DNA of 64,000 nucleotides from Bog-473 sp963744225 (lineage in GTDB: Bacteria > Actinomycetota > Acidimicrobiia > Acidimicrobiales > RAAP-2): contig CAVUSV010000004.1 in the NCBI GenBank assembly GCA_963744225.1, positions 124,001-188,000 of the forward strand, in the 5' to 3' direction. This document shows, one piece after another, positions 8,903 to 17,424 of this stretch (within the stretch, counting starts at the first letter, position 1; the number at the start of each line of letters is the position of its first letter). The notes under the pieces are model-generated. The model was not told where the DNA came from and did not search any database. It saw nothing but the letters and a program-made list of their open reading frames with translations. A program made the position numbers and the translations under genes.

Positions 8903-10201
8903 TCAGGATTCGGGAACGACCTCCACGTCATGGAGGACGCGCACGGGTGGGGTCGTCCTCGTGCCCACGGTCCCACGGCTGACGGCGCGGGCGCCCTCGA
9001 GGAAGTCGGCGACGGCCGACGTCGTGGCCTGACAGCGGACCGAGGCCAAGACGTCGAAGGCGTGCTGGGCCAGGGGCAACTCGGCATACGCCGCCGGCTG
9101 GCGCGAGACGGCGCGCAGACGATCGACGAAGATCCGGGCAGTCTCGACCGGCACGAGCGTGTCGTTGACGCCGTGGAGGACGAAGAACGGGGGGGCGTCG
9201 GCATGGACACGGTACGTCGGTGACGCGTCGCGGAAGAGCTCGGGGTGCTCGGACTCCTTGACCTTCATCACCGTCTTCTCGAGCATGTCGAGCGTGCCCG
9301 GCCCGAACCGGGCCGACCCCTCGGGCGAGCCGGTCATGTCCATCACCCCGTAGAAGGGGACGCAGGCCTGCACCGACGCGTCGTGCTCCTCGAACCCCGG
9401 CTGGAACGCGGGGTCGTCTGCGGTAAGGGCCAGCAAGGCGCAGAGGTGCCCGCCGGCCGATCCCCCGCTGACCGCAACGAACGTGGGGTCACCCCCGTAC
9501 TCGGCGATGTGCACCTTCACCCAGGCCACGGCGCGCTTGGCGTCGACGATATGGTCGGGCCAGGTTGCCTTAGGGCTCAGCCGGTAGTTGATCGCAACGC
9601 AGACCCAGCCCCGCGCCACCAGCTCGTACATCATCGGCTTTCCCTGCTCGCGCTTGTCGCCGATCATCCAGGCCCCACCGTGGATGTACACCATGACCGG
9701 CGCCTTGGCGGGTGGGGCCAGACGGGAGCGGTAGACGTCGAGGCGGTGGCGCGCCAGGCCGTCGCCCCAGTAATCGATGTTGCGAGTGGCCTCGACCGCG
9801 CGCGACCGGAACGGGATGGCGCGGGTCACCCGCCACCAGCGGCCCCACGTCGGCGTCGTCGGCTCGGTCGGAACCGGGAAGGCGGCCGACCGCACCTCGG
9901 CGAGTGCGGCGGCGGTGACGCGCGCCGCCCGGAGCCCGGCGATGCCGAGCCCGGCGAGCCCGACCCACTCGACGACCGCGACGCCCAGCGCGAGCCAACC
10001 GACCCAGTTGTCGAGGGCGCCGAGCCAGATGAAAACAGCCGTGGCGATCGCCTGCCAGACGATGTTCTGGAACGCGAGCTCGCCGGCGATCCAGGCCGCG
10101 GAGAAGCTCAGCACGGTAAACGGCTCCCGCCGGATCGGGCGATAGGCCAGAAGCACTGCGACCGCCCCGACGAGGACGACGATCAGGTAGGCGTAGGGCA
10201 C
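8903..10201 (-). CDS. Membrane-anchored alpha/beta hydrolase, LipC-like esterase
   Basis: 432 residues. The first 120 residues hold three or four hydrophobic segments, then a hormone-sensitive-lipase-type hydrolase domain: oxyanion motif HGGAW, nucleophile elbow GGSAGGH, acid in GVNDTLVP and histidine in QHAFDV. It would cleave short-chain esters at the membrane. The start is GTG 10201 (LIVVLVGAVAVLLAY follows). It lies divergent from a WS/DGAT acyltransferase; in Mycobacterium tuberculosis the esterase LipC (Rv0220) also neighbours a WS/DGAT (Rv0221), which supports a shared role in neutral-lipid turnover. Confidence 0.88.
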   Translation of the reverse strand: MPYAYLIVVLVGAVAVLLAYRPIRREPFTVLSFSAAWIAGELAFQNIVWQAIATAVFIWLGALDNWVGWLALGVAVVEWVGLAGLGIAGLRAARVTAAALAEVRSAAFPVPTEPTTPTWGRWWRVTRAIPFRSRAVEATRNIDYWGDGLARHRLDVYRSRLAPPAKAPVMVYIHGGAWMIGDKREQGKPMMYELVARGWVCVAINYRLSPKATWPDHIVDAKRAVAWVKVHIAEYGGDPTFVAVSGGSAGGHLCALLALTADDPAFQPGFEEHDASVQACVPFYGVMDMTGSPEGSARFGPGTLDMLEKTVMKVKESEHPELFRDASPTYRVHADAPPFFVLHGVNDTLVPVETARIFVDRLRAVSRQPAAYAELPLAQHAFDVLASVRCQATTSAVADFLEGARAVSRGTVGTRTTPPVRVLHDVEVVPES

Positions 10202-10324
10202 GCCACCATCTTCCCCTGCGCGCCCGAGGTACGCAGGTCGACCCTGGTCGGAGGGGTTCTCCGCTTGCCCCGTCGCGCCGTTGGTGCCAGCTTAGGGACG
10301 CATGACGACCACCAAGGAGAGTCG

Positions 10325-11842
10325 ATGACCCCCGAACGGCTGAGCGGGCTCGATGCGAGTTTCCTCTACATGGAGACGCCGACCCTCCACATGCACGTGG
10401 CCATCACGGCGGTCTTCGACCCCTCGACGGTGCCGGGCGGGTACTCCTTCCGGCGGGTCCGCCAGCTCATCAACGATCGCATCCCGCTCGCACCGGTCTT
10501 CCAACGCCGGCTGGTCGAGGTGCCCATGCGGCTGGGCCACCCGGTCTGGGTCGACGACCCGGAGTTCGACATCGACAACCACGTGCGACGGGCGGCGCTC
10601 CCGTCCCCGGGCGGCATGCGCGAGCTGGGTGACTTCGCAGCCGACGTCATCAGCCGCCAGCTCCATCGCGACCGGCCCCTCTGGGAGATGTGGATCGTGG
10701 AGGGGGTGGAAGACGGGAAGATCGCCCTGGTGGCCAAGATGCACCACAGCACCGTTGACGGCGTCTCGGGGGCCGAGCTCCTTGGTGTCCTCTTTGACCT
10801 CGAGCGCGAGCCGCCGGCGACGGCGACGCTGACGCCCCGGCAGCTCGACTCGCGGATTCCGTCCAGCTTCGAGCTCGTCTCCCAGGCGATGGTGGCCGGC
10901 CTGGTGGCGCCGTACGACGTCGGGCGCATGCTGGTGCGCACGACGCGGAGCATCTTCGGCATCCGCCGGATTCGCCAGGGCCTGACGGGCAAGGCGGCGC
11001 TGCCCTTGACGGCGCCGCGCACGTCCATCAACGTCGCTGTCCACGCCCGGCGTCGGGTGGCATTCGCCGCCGCCAGCTTGACCGACGTCAAGAAACTGAA
11101 GAACGAGATGGGTACGACCGTCAACGACGTGGTCCTGGCCATGTGCGCCGGCGCGCTGCGCACGTACCTCCTGGCCGGGGACGAGCTCCCCGACATCCCG
11201 CTCGTGACGGTGGTGCCCGTCTCGGTGACGCCGGACGTGGCAGAGCTCAAGGGTTCCAACAAGGTATCGGCCATGTTCGTGCAGCTGCCGTGCCAGATCG
11301 ACAATCCGCTGGAGCGGCTCCGCCTCATCCACGAGGGCACCAAGGGGGCCAAGGAGGAGCATCAGGCGCTCGGGGCCACGACACTGCAGAACTGGGCCGA
11401 GCACGCGACGCCGAACGTCTTTGCCGCGGCCGCGCGCCTCTACACCGGGATGAAGCTGGCCGACCGCCACCGGCCCGTGGCCAACCTGGTGGTGTCCAAC
11501 GTCCCCGGCCCGGACTTCCCGCTGTACCTCGCAGGCAGCCAGCTGCTCGGGATGTTCCCGCTCGGCCCCGTCATGGACGGGATGGGTTTGAACATCACCA
11601 TCATGAGCTACCTGGGTGTCCTCTACTGGGGCCTGGCCTCGGACTCCCGGGCCGTCCCGCGCCTGTGGGACGTGGCCGCCGCCATCCCGCACGCGCTGAG
11701 CGAGCTCATGGCCGCGGCCGGGCTCGAGCCCGAGCCTTTCGACGTGCCGATCCACCTCGGGCCCGGCATGCCCCCCAGCGCGCAGTGGATCCGTTCCGCA
11801 GCGTCGGGAAAAGCCGAGGCGCCCGGTAGCGTGAGCGCATGA
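10325..11842 (+). CDS. Wax ester synthase / diacylglycerol acyltransferase family protein
   Basis: 505 residues, typical for the WS/DGAT family. The catalytic motif HHSTVDG (HHxxxDG) is at about 142-148, and the family motifs GSNKVSAMFVQLP and VSNVPGPDFPLYLAG follow in the C-terminal half. It transfers acyl groups from acyl-CoA to long-chain alcohols or diacylglycerol to make storage lipids at the membrane. ATG 10325 starts the conserved RLSGLDASFLYMETP N-terminus; an in-frame extension far upstream is antisense to the esterase and is not coding. Its stop overlaps the next gene by four bases. Confidence 0.95.
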   Translation: MTPERLSGLDASFLYMETPTLHMHVAITAVFDPSTVPGGYSFRRVRQLINDRIPLAPVFQRRLVEVPMRLGHPVWVDDPEFDIDNHVRRAALPSPGGMRELGDFAADVISRQLHRDRPLWEMWIVEGVEDGKIALVAKMHHSTVDGVSGAELLGVLFDLEREPPATATLTPRQLDSRIPSSFELVSQAMVAGLVAPYDVGRMLVRTTRSIFGIRRIRQGLTGKAALPLTAPRTSINVAVHARRRVAFAAASLTDVKKLKNEMGTTVNDVVLAMCAGALRTYLLAGDELPDIPLVTVVPVSVTPDVAELKGSNKVSAMFVQLPCQIDNPLERLRLIHEGTKGAKEEHQALGATTLQNWAEHATPNVFAAAARLYTGMKLADRHRPVANLVVSNVPGPDFPLYLAGSQLLGMFPLGPVMDGMGLNITIMSYLGVLYWGLASDSRAVPRLWDVAAAIPHALSELMAAAGLEPEPFDVPIHLGPGMPPSAQWIRSAASGKAEAPGSVSA

Positions 11843-12297
11843 CCGTCCAAGAGCTCGGCCACCTGGTGCTGTACGTGCGCGACGTCCGCCGCTCGGCTGC
11901 CTTCTACCGCGACGTGCTCGGCTGGCGCCAGGTCCTGCCCGAGCCCGGCCAGGAACCCGTGGGGGCCGCCGCGTTCTCGTCGGGTCGCACCCATCACGAG
12001 CTCCTCCTCATTGAGGTCGGCGCGGACGCCACCCCGATACCCGCAGGCCGGCGGGTCGGGCTGTACCACTTCGGCCTCAAGGTCGGCGAGACCGACGATG
12101 AATTGCGCGAGGCGCTGGAACAGGTCCACGCGGCCGGCGCCACCGTCGTCGGTACCTCCGACCACACCGTGACGCACAGCCTCTACATCCTCGACCCGGA
12201 CGGCAACGAGATCGAGCTCTACATCGACGTGCCGGGGGTGGACTGGCGTTCGGAGCCCGCGCTCGTGGCCGCGCCCATCCGTCCGCTCAAGCTCTGA
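11839..12297 (+). CDS. VOC superfamily protein (glyoxalase/extradiol dioxygenase-like)
   Basis: 152 residues, two beta-alpha-beta-beta-beta modules. The candidate metal ligands are a histidine in ELGHLVLYV, one in LYHFGLKVG, and the glutamate in NEIELYIDV, the 2-His-1-carboxylate pattern of catechol 2,3-dioxygenase-like VOC enzymes. The DPDGNEIELY ending is diagnostic of the fold. Substrate cannot be told. The ATG overlaps the stop of the acyltransferase, so the two are co-translated, and the threonylcarbamoyladenosine genes follow on the same strand. Confidence 0.87.
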   Translation: MTVQELGHLVLYVRDVRRSAAFYRDVLGWRQVLPEPGQEPVGAAAFSSGRTHHELLLIEVGADATPIPAGRRVGLYHFGLKVGETDDELREALEQVHAAGATVVGTSDHTVTHSLYILDPDGNEIELYIDVPGVDWRSEPALVAAPIRPLKL

Positions 12298-12339
12298 GCG
12301 GGTCGGTCAGCGCGGGCCGCGTTGGGCGTTGAGGACACC

Positions 12340-12960
12340 ATGACGATCGTGTGCGCCGACGCCGATGGCGCGCGGGCCGCCGTGCAGGTGCTCGGCGCTG
12401 GCGGTGTCATCGTCGTGCCCACCGACACGGTTTACGGTCTGGCGGCGCGGCCGGAAGACGAGCACGCCGTCCGTGCGATCTTCCGGGCCAAAGGTCGACC
12501 GGAGGGGATGCACCTCCCGGTCCTGGCCGCCTCCGTGCCACAGGTGCACGCCCTCGGCGTGGCCTTCACCCCGGCGACCCACGCGCTGGCGCGGCAGTGG
12601 TGGCCGGGTCCGCTCACCCTTGCCTTTGGCTTCGACCCCGCGCGGGAGCGGCCGGCCTGGCTGGACGGGCGGGACGAGGTGGCCGTGCGCATCCCTGATC
12701 ACGATTTTCTGCTCGCGCTGCTGGAGCGGACTGGTGTGCTCGTCGTTACCAGCGCCAACCCCCACGGCGCGCCGACACCGCGCACGGCACAGGACGTGGC
12801 GGCCAGCCTCGGCCCCACCGTCGGCCTCGTCCTGGACGGCGGGCAGTTGCAGCACGTGCCGTCGACGCTCGTGAACGTCCGGGGATCCGAGCCGGCAGTC
12901 GAGCGTGAGGGGGCGATCTCGCGGGCCGCGGTGGCGCGCGCGCTGGCGGAGGCACGATGA
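12340..12960 (+). CDS. tsaC: L-threonylcarbamoyladenylate synthase
   Basis: 206 residues of the YrdC/Sua5 fold. The N-terminal GGVIVVPTDTVYGLAARP motif, the K-G-R-P lysine/arginine pair and TSANPHGAPTP (SxN) are the nucleotide and threonine/bicarbonate-binding signatures. It makes threonylcarbamoyl-AMP, the first step of t6A37 modification of ANN-decoding tRNAs. ATG 12340 is used; a TTG six codons earlier is possible. The stop overlaps the start of tsaD by four bases (ATGA), so the two t6A steps are coupled directly, without tsaB or rimI between them. Confidence 0.93.
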   Translation: MTIVCADADGARAAVQVLGAGGVIVVPTDTVYGLAARPEDEHAVRAIFRAKGRPEGMHLPVLAASVPQVHALGVAFTPATHALARQWWPGPLTLAFGFDPARERPAWLDGRDEVAVRIPDHDFLLALLERTGVLVVTSANPHGAPTPRTAQDVAASLGPTVGLVLDGGQLQHVPSTLVNVRGSEPAVEREGAISRAAVARALAEAR

Positions 12961-13955
12961 GGCGGTCGCTGCTGGCGATCGAGACGTCGTGCGACGAGAC
13001 GGCGGCGGCCGTGATTGACGACACGTTCGCGGTGCGCTCCTCGGTAGTGGCAAGCCAGATCGACCTGCATGCGGCCTTCGGCGGCGTGGTCCCGGAACTG
13101 GCCAGTCGGGCCCACGTCGAGACGATCACTCCCATCGTCGAACGGGCCCTCGACGAGGCCGGCGTGGCGGGGCCGGAGCTGGCCGCCGTGGCAGTGACGT
13201 CCGGCCCGGGACTGGTGGGCGCGCTCCTGGTCGGCATCGCCACGGCCAAGGCGCTCGCATTGGGCTGGGGCGTGCCCGTGGTGGGCGTCAATCACCTGGA
13301 GGGTCACCTGGCCAGCGTGTACCTGGCCGACCGCGACGTGCCCTTCCCCCAGATCGCGCTCCTCGTGTCGGGTGGGCACTGCATGCTGACCCGCTCGACC
13401 GAGGCGGGCCGCTACGAGCTGCTCGGGGAGACCGTCGACGACTCCATCGGTGAGGCGTACGACAAGGTGGCCCGCTTCCTCGGCCTGGGCTATCCGGGCG
13501 GTCCGGTCCTCGACCGGCTCGCCGCATCGGGCCAGGACGTGCTCGGCTTTCCTCGCCCCATGCTCACAGAGGGCTACACATTCTCCTTCTCGGGGCTCAA
13601 AACGGCCGTCGTCAACCATGTGCGCGCCAACCCGGGCTTCTCCGACACCGAGGTAGCGGCCTCGTTCGTGGGCGCCTGCATGGACGTGGTGTGCGCCAAG
13701 CTCCGCCGCGCGCTCGAGGAATTCGGCGACCCCGCCATGGCCATCGTGGGTGGTGTGGCCGCCAGCCCCATTTTGCGGACCCGGGCGGCGGCTCTGGCCG
13801 CCGAGTTCGGCACCAAGCTGCTGATCCCGCCGCACGCGATGGCGACCGACAACGCCGCCATGATCGGTGTCGCAGGCTGGCTCTCGCTCGCCGCATCGGG
13901 CCCAAGTGCGCCGGCCTTCGGTCCCGAGCCGGACCTGCGCCTGCACTTCGCCTAA
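12957..13955 (+). CDS. tsaD: tRNA N6-threonylcarbamoyltransferase TsaD
   Basis: 332 residues. It starts with the ASKHA-fold ETSCDETAAAV motif, has the metal-binding HLEGH (His113 and His117), the SGGHCML region, DKVARFLGLGYPGGP and the C-terminal ATDNAAMIG with the third metal-ligand aspartate. It transfers threonylcarbamoyl to A37 of tRNA together with TsaB and TsaE. Neither partner gene is in this operon, unlike the common tsaE-tsaB-rimI-tsaD actinobacterial order. It ends convergently with a small membrane protein gene, overlapping by four bases. Confidence 0.95.
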   Translation: MRRSLLAIETSCDETAAAVIDDTFAVRSSVVASQIDLHAAFGGVVPELASRAHVETITPIVERALDEAGVAGPELAAVAVTSGPGLVGALLVGIATAKALALGWGVPVVGVNHLEGHLASVYLADRDVPFPQIALLVSGGHCMLTRSTEAGRYELLGETVDDSIGEAYDKVARFLGLGYPGGPVLDRLAASGQDVLGFPRPMLTEGYTFSFSGLKTAVVNHVRANPGFSDTEVAASFVGACMDVVCAKLRRALEEFGDPAMAIVGGVAASPILRTRAAALAAEFGTKLLIPPHAMATDNAAMIGVAGWLSLAASGPSAPAFGPEPDLRLHFA

Positions 13956-14245
13956 GTGGAGGCGTCCCGCCTGTCCCTGCGGCGGCGTGCCCGCGACCCG
14001 AAGGCGTGCGAGGAGAAGTCGAGCATCACGCCGAGGGCCACGATGAACCAACCGAACGCGTCGACCCCCCTCCCTGGGGCGTAGACCAGCGCGTAGAACA
14101 GCGTGGTGTACGGCAAGAAGATGAATCCGAGGACTCCTTCCCAGCCCGAGCGGAAGGCAATCGTGAGCCGGTCCGTGAAGACCCAGAGCAAGAAGATCAC
14201 CAGGCGTGGCGAGATGGCGGCGAGCAGCGCGAGGAGGCAACCCAT
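13952..14245 (-). CDS. Small conserved-type membrane protein
   Basis: 97 residues with three predicted membrane helices (about 3-21, 33-56 and 63-80) and a strongly basic tail rich in Arg. No family is recognised. It starts 3 bp after the stop of the acyl-CoA dehydrogenase on the same strand and overlaps the end of tsaD, so it is the last gene of the fhs-dehydrogenase operon. The hydrophobic pattern and tight spacing support it being real. Confidence 0.65.
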   Translation of the reverse strand: MGCLLALLAAISPRLVIFLLWVFTDRLTIAFRSGWEGVLGFIFLPYTTLFYALVYAPGRGVDAFGWFIVALGVMLDFSSHAFGSRARRRRDRRDAST

Positions 14246-14248
14246 GGA

Positions 14249-15484
14249 TCAGAGGGGCAGTCCGCCCGTGGCGGCGTTGGTCGACCCGGTGTCCTTGTAG
14301 GACGCGATGGTGCGCTCAGCGATCCGCATCTGGTGGATCTCGTCGGCGCCGTCGGCGAAGCGGGCCCAGCGGGCGTGCTGGAGCATGTTGGCCAGTGGGG
14401 TGTCGGTCGAGTAGCCGAGCGCGCCGTGCACCTGCATGGACCGATCGATGATGCGGTTGAGGCTGTTGGCAACGAAGTGCTTGGCCATCGACACCTCCGT
14501 GCGAAAGTCCTCGCCCCGATCGATCTTGTAGGCGGCATGCAGCACCATGAGCTTGCACTGGTACAACTCCATGGCCGAGTCTGCGATGAGCCATTGCACC
14601 CCTTGCTTCTCCGCCAGGAGCGAGCCGTGCGAGTACCGGTGCAACGAACGGTCGACCATCATGTCGAGCGCGGTCTCGGCCTGGGCGATCCAGCGCATGC
14701 AGTGAGCCAGGCGAGCGGGCCCGAGCCGGTACTGCCCGAGCCGGTGGCCGTTGCCGCGCCCACCGAGAATCTGGGAGTCGTGCACCCGCAGATCCTCGAT
14801 GACGATCTCGGAGTGGCCGGTGGACCCGTGCATCGTCTCGACCTCGCGCACGTCGTTCCAACCCTCCGCCGGGAGATCGACCAGGAACGCTGTGTTGGCG
14901 CCGCGCGAACCCGATGGCACATCGGGCTCGGTCCGGGCCACGAGGATGGCGAACTGGGCGCGGCGAGCGTTCGAGATGAACCACTTGTGCCCGTTAATGA
15001 TCCACTCGTCCCCGTCCCTCTCGGCTCGGGTCTGGATGAGCGTCGGGTCGGACCCGGCTACCTCGGGCTCGGTCATGGCGAAACACGACATGGCGGTGCC
15101 GTCGCAGAGCCGGCGGAGATAGTTGTCCTTCTGCGCCTCGGTGCCCCAGTGCAGGAGCGTGTGCATGTTTCCTTCGTCTGGCGCCATGCAATTGAGGATC
15201 CAGGGCCCGAGACGGGTCTTGCCGGCTTCGGCCTGCACCATGGCCAGAGCCACGTGACCCAGACCCATGCCGCCCCACTCTTCGGGCATGTGGGGCAGCC
15301 ACAGGCCGGCCTGCTTGGCCTCCTCGCGCAGCTCCAAGATGGTGACCAGGTACTCGTGGCGCGTGGCCACCCTTTCCTCGTCGTCGAAGCCCTTGACCCG
15401 TGGCTGCACCGTTTCCCGGATGAAGGACCGCACACGAGACCTGATCTCCTCGTGTTCAGGAGCAAGGGTGAAGTCGATCGCCAT
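14249..15484 (-). CDS. Acyl-CoA dehydrogenase, ACAD10/11-like
   Basis: 411 residues. Motifs in order: PEEWGGMGLGH, CFAMTEPEVAGSDP for flavin and substrate, INGHKWFISNA, and a C-terminal RWARFADGADEIHQMRIAERT. The ADG-DE-H end is the form found in ACAD10/ACAD11-type and long-chain enzymes rather than the FEGT form of the 3.5-kb paralogue. It would oxidise long or 4-hydroxy/phosphoacyl-CoA substrates using FAD. It starts 18 bp after fhs ends and is followed at 3 bp by the membrane protein gene. Its pairing with the kinase-like gene at 2.4 kb is by analogy only. Confidence 0.9.
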   Translation of the reverse strand: MAIDFTLAPEHEEIRSRVRSFIRETVQPRVKGFDDEERVATRHEYLVTILELREEAKQAGLWLPHMPEEWGGMGLGHVALAMVQAEAGKTRLGPWILNCMAPDEGNMHTLLHWGTEAQKDNYLRRLCDGTAMSCFAMTEPEVAGSDPTLIQTRAERDGDEWIINGHKWFISNARRAQFAILVARTEPDVPSGSRGANTAFLVDLPAEGWNDVREVETMHGSTGHSEIVIEDLRVHDSQILGGRGNGHRLGQYRLGPARLAHCMRWIAQAETALDMMVDRSLHRYSHGSLLAEKQGVQWLIADSAMELYQCKLMVLHAAYKIDRGEDFRTEVSMAKHFVANSLNRIIDRSMQVHGALGYSTDTPLANMLQHARWARFADGADEIHQMRIAERTIASYKDTGSTNAATGGLPL

Positions 15485-15502
15485 GGCGTTCCCTCCCGGG
15501 TC

Positions 15503-17212
15503 TCAGTAGAGGCCAACCACGTTGCCGTGCTCGTCGATATCGATCCGCTCGGCCGCCGGGCTGTGCGAGAGCCCGGGCATGGTGCGCATGTCGCCACTGA
15601 CCAGATAGACGAACTCCGCCCCCACGTTGGCCCGCGCCTCGCGTACGGGCAAGCGCCAGCCCCTGGGGGCACCCAGGAGCTTGGGGTCCGAGGAGAGGGA
15701 CAGGTGTGTCTTGGCGATGCACACGGGCAGCCTTCCGAAACCGGCCCGCTCGTACCGGTCCAACTGGCTCGCGGCCTGTGGCTGATAGTCGACGCCGTCC
15801 GCGCCGTAGATCTCGGTGGCGATGACCTCGACCTTCTCGCGCAGTGTGGCGTCGTCCGGGTACAGCGTGTGAAACCCGCTCGGCTCCTCGGCAGCCTCGA
15901 CCACGGCCTCGGCGAGCTCCACGGCACCCTTGCCGCCGTTCTCGAAGTGCGTGCAGACCGCGGCGCGCACGCCCACCGATTCGGCGATCTCCCGAATGGC
16001 GGCGTGCTCGGACGGGTAGTCGCCCTCGATCGCGTTGATGGCGACGACGGGGGTCACGCCGTGGCGGCGGACGATGGCCAGGTGCGCCAGGAGGTTGGCC
16101 GCGCCGAGCTGTACTTCTGCGGGGTTCTCCTCCAGCATCTCGGGAGGAAGGGGGCGCCCGGCGACGACGCGATGCCGGCCGGAGTGCAACTTCATCGCGC
16201 GCACGGTCGTGACCACGACGGCGGCGTCGGGGACCAGGCCCGAGGTGCGGCACTTGATGTTGAAGAAGCGCTCGGCCCCCATGTCGGCCCCGAACCCCGC
16301 TTCGGTGACCAGGTACTCTCCGGCGTGGATCCCGATGAGGTCGGCCACCACGGACGAGTTGCCGTGGGCGATGTTGCCGAACGGCCCGGCATGGACCAAG
16401 ACGGGAGTGTGCTCGAGCGTTTGCAGCAGGTTGGGCTTGATGGCGTCGCGCATGATCACCGTCATGGCGCCGGCCGCCCGGAGCTGCTCTGCCGTCACCG
16501 GGTCCCCCGTCGCGGTGTAGCCCACCACGATGCGGCCCATGCGCTCGCGCAGGTCGCGCAACGAGCGCGCCAGGGCGAGCACGGCCATGACCTCGGAGGC
16601 GGCGGTGATGTCGAAGCCGGTCTGACGGGGAATGCCGTCCTGCTTGGTGCCGAGGCCGCTGACGATGCTGCGTAGCGAGCGGTCGTTGACGTCGAGGACG
16701 CGCTTCCAGGTGATGCCGTGGGGGTCGATGCCGAGCGTGTTCTCGTTGTAGAGGTGGTTGTCCAGCATGGCGGCCAGGAGGTTGTTGGCAGCAGTGACAG
16801 CGTGCAGATCGCCGGTCAGATGGAGGTTCAGGTTCTCGAATGGGATCACCTGGCTGTAGCCGCCCCCAGCCGCCCCGCCCTTGATCCCGAAGGTCGGCCC
16901 CATGGAGGCCTGGCGGATCGCGACGGTTGCCTGACGCCCGATGCAGCCGAGCGCCTGGCCCAGGCCGACCGTGGTGGTCGTCTTGCCCTCGCCGAGCGGT
17001 GTAGGGGTGACCGCGGTCACGACCACGTAGCGGGCACGCGGGCGTCCGGCCAGCGCATCGACGGCATTGAGGCTCACCTTGGCAACGTGAGCTCCGTACG
17101 GCTCGAGCAGCTCCGGTCCGATGCCCATCTGGGCCGCGATGTCGCCGATCGGGAGCAACGTGGCGTGGCGCGCGATCTCGATGGCGGGTGGGACAGGCAC
17201 CAGATCGATCAT
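15503..17212 (-). CDS. fhs: Formate-tetrahydrofolate ligase
   Basis: 569 residues, full length for FTHFS. The ATP-binding loop TPLGEGKTTT is at 72-80; the family segments GPTFGIKGGAAGGGYSQVIP, NIAHGNSSVVAD and TEAGFGADMGAE follow in order. It makes 10-formyl-THF from formate, THF and ATP, feeding purine synthesis and one-carbon flux. ATG 17212 is chosen because the conserved N-terminus (EIARHATLLPIGDIA) starts just after; the frame could extend upstream but that part has no family character. It is the first gene of an operon with an acyl-CoA dehydrogenase and a membrane protein. Confidence 0.95.
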   Translation of the reverse strand: MIDLVPVPPAIEIARHATLLPIGDIAAQMGIGPELLEPYGAHVAKVSLNAVDALAGRPRARYVVVTAVTPTPLGEGKTTTTVGLGQALGCIGRQATVAIRQASMGPTFGIKGGAAGGGYSQVIPFENLNLHLTGDLHAVTAANNLLAAMLDNHLYNENTLGIDPHGITWKRVLDVNDRSLRSIVSGLGTKQDGIPRQTGFDITAASEVMAVLALARSLRDLRERMGRIVVGYTATGDPVTAEQLRAAGAMTVIMRDAIKPNLLQTLEHTPVLVHAGPFGNIAHGNSSVVADLIGIHAGEYLVTEAGFGADMGAERFFNIKCRTSGLVPDAAVVVTTVRAMKLHSGRHRVVAGRPLPPEMLEENPAEVQLGAANLLAHLAIVRRHGVTPVVAINAIEGDYPSEHAAIREIAESVGVRAAVCTHFENGGKGAVELAEAVVEAAEEPSGFHTLYPDDATLREKVEVIATEIYGADGVDYQPQAASQLDRYERAGFGRLPVCIAKTHLSLSSDPKLLGAPRGWRLPVREARANVGAEFVYLVSGDMRTMPGLSHSPAAERIDIDEHGNVVGLY

Positions 17213-17424
17213 GCCAGACCCCGTCGACCCTGGGCAGGAGCGACGGAAGTTGAGGAGGGGCCGACGCTCGAGCCCGGCCTTTCGAGACCGGGTCCCGTGA
17301 GGAAGCGATGCGGTGTGCCCGAGCGGCGGGCAGCGCAGCTCTTTCTCAACTCGGTCCGACCTCGTCCAACGCGGCCCGGTAGCGTGCCTGCGATCAGCCA
17401 CTTCCTTGCCCCACGCCGAAGCTC

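Noticed and set aside
7315..9210. A 631-codon minus-strand frame inside valS
   Set aside because: Antisense to a clear ValRS; composition typical of GC-rich shadow frames.
9245..10324. Long upstream extension of the WS/DGAT frame
   Set aside because: It is antisense to the esterase and rich in Arg/Gly/Pro; the conserved start is at 10325.
13691..16675. A 994-codon plus-strand frame across tsaD, the dehydrogenase and fhs
   Set aside because: It is the shadow of three well-supported minus- and plus-strand genes, with no domain of its own.
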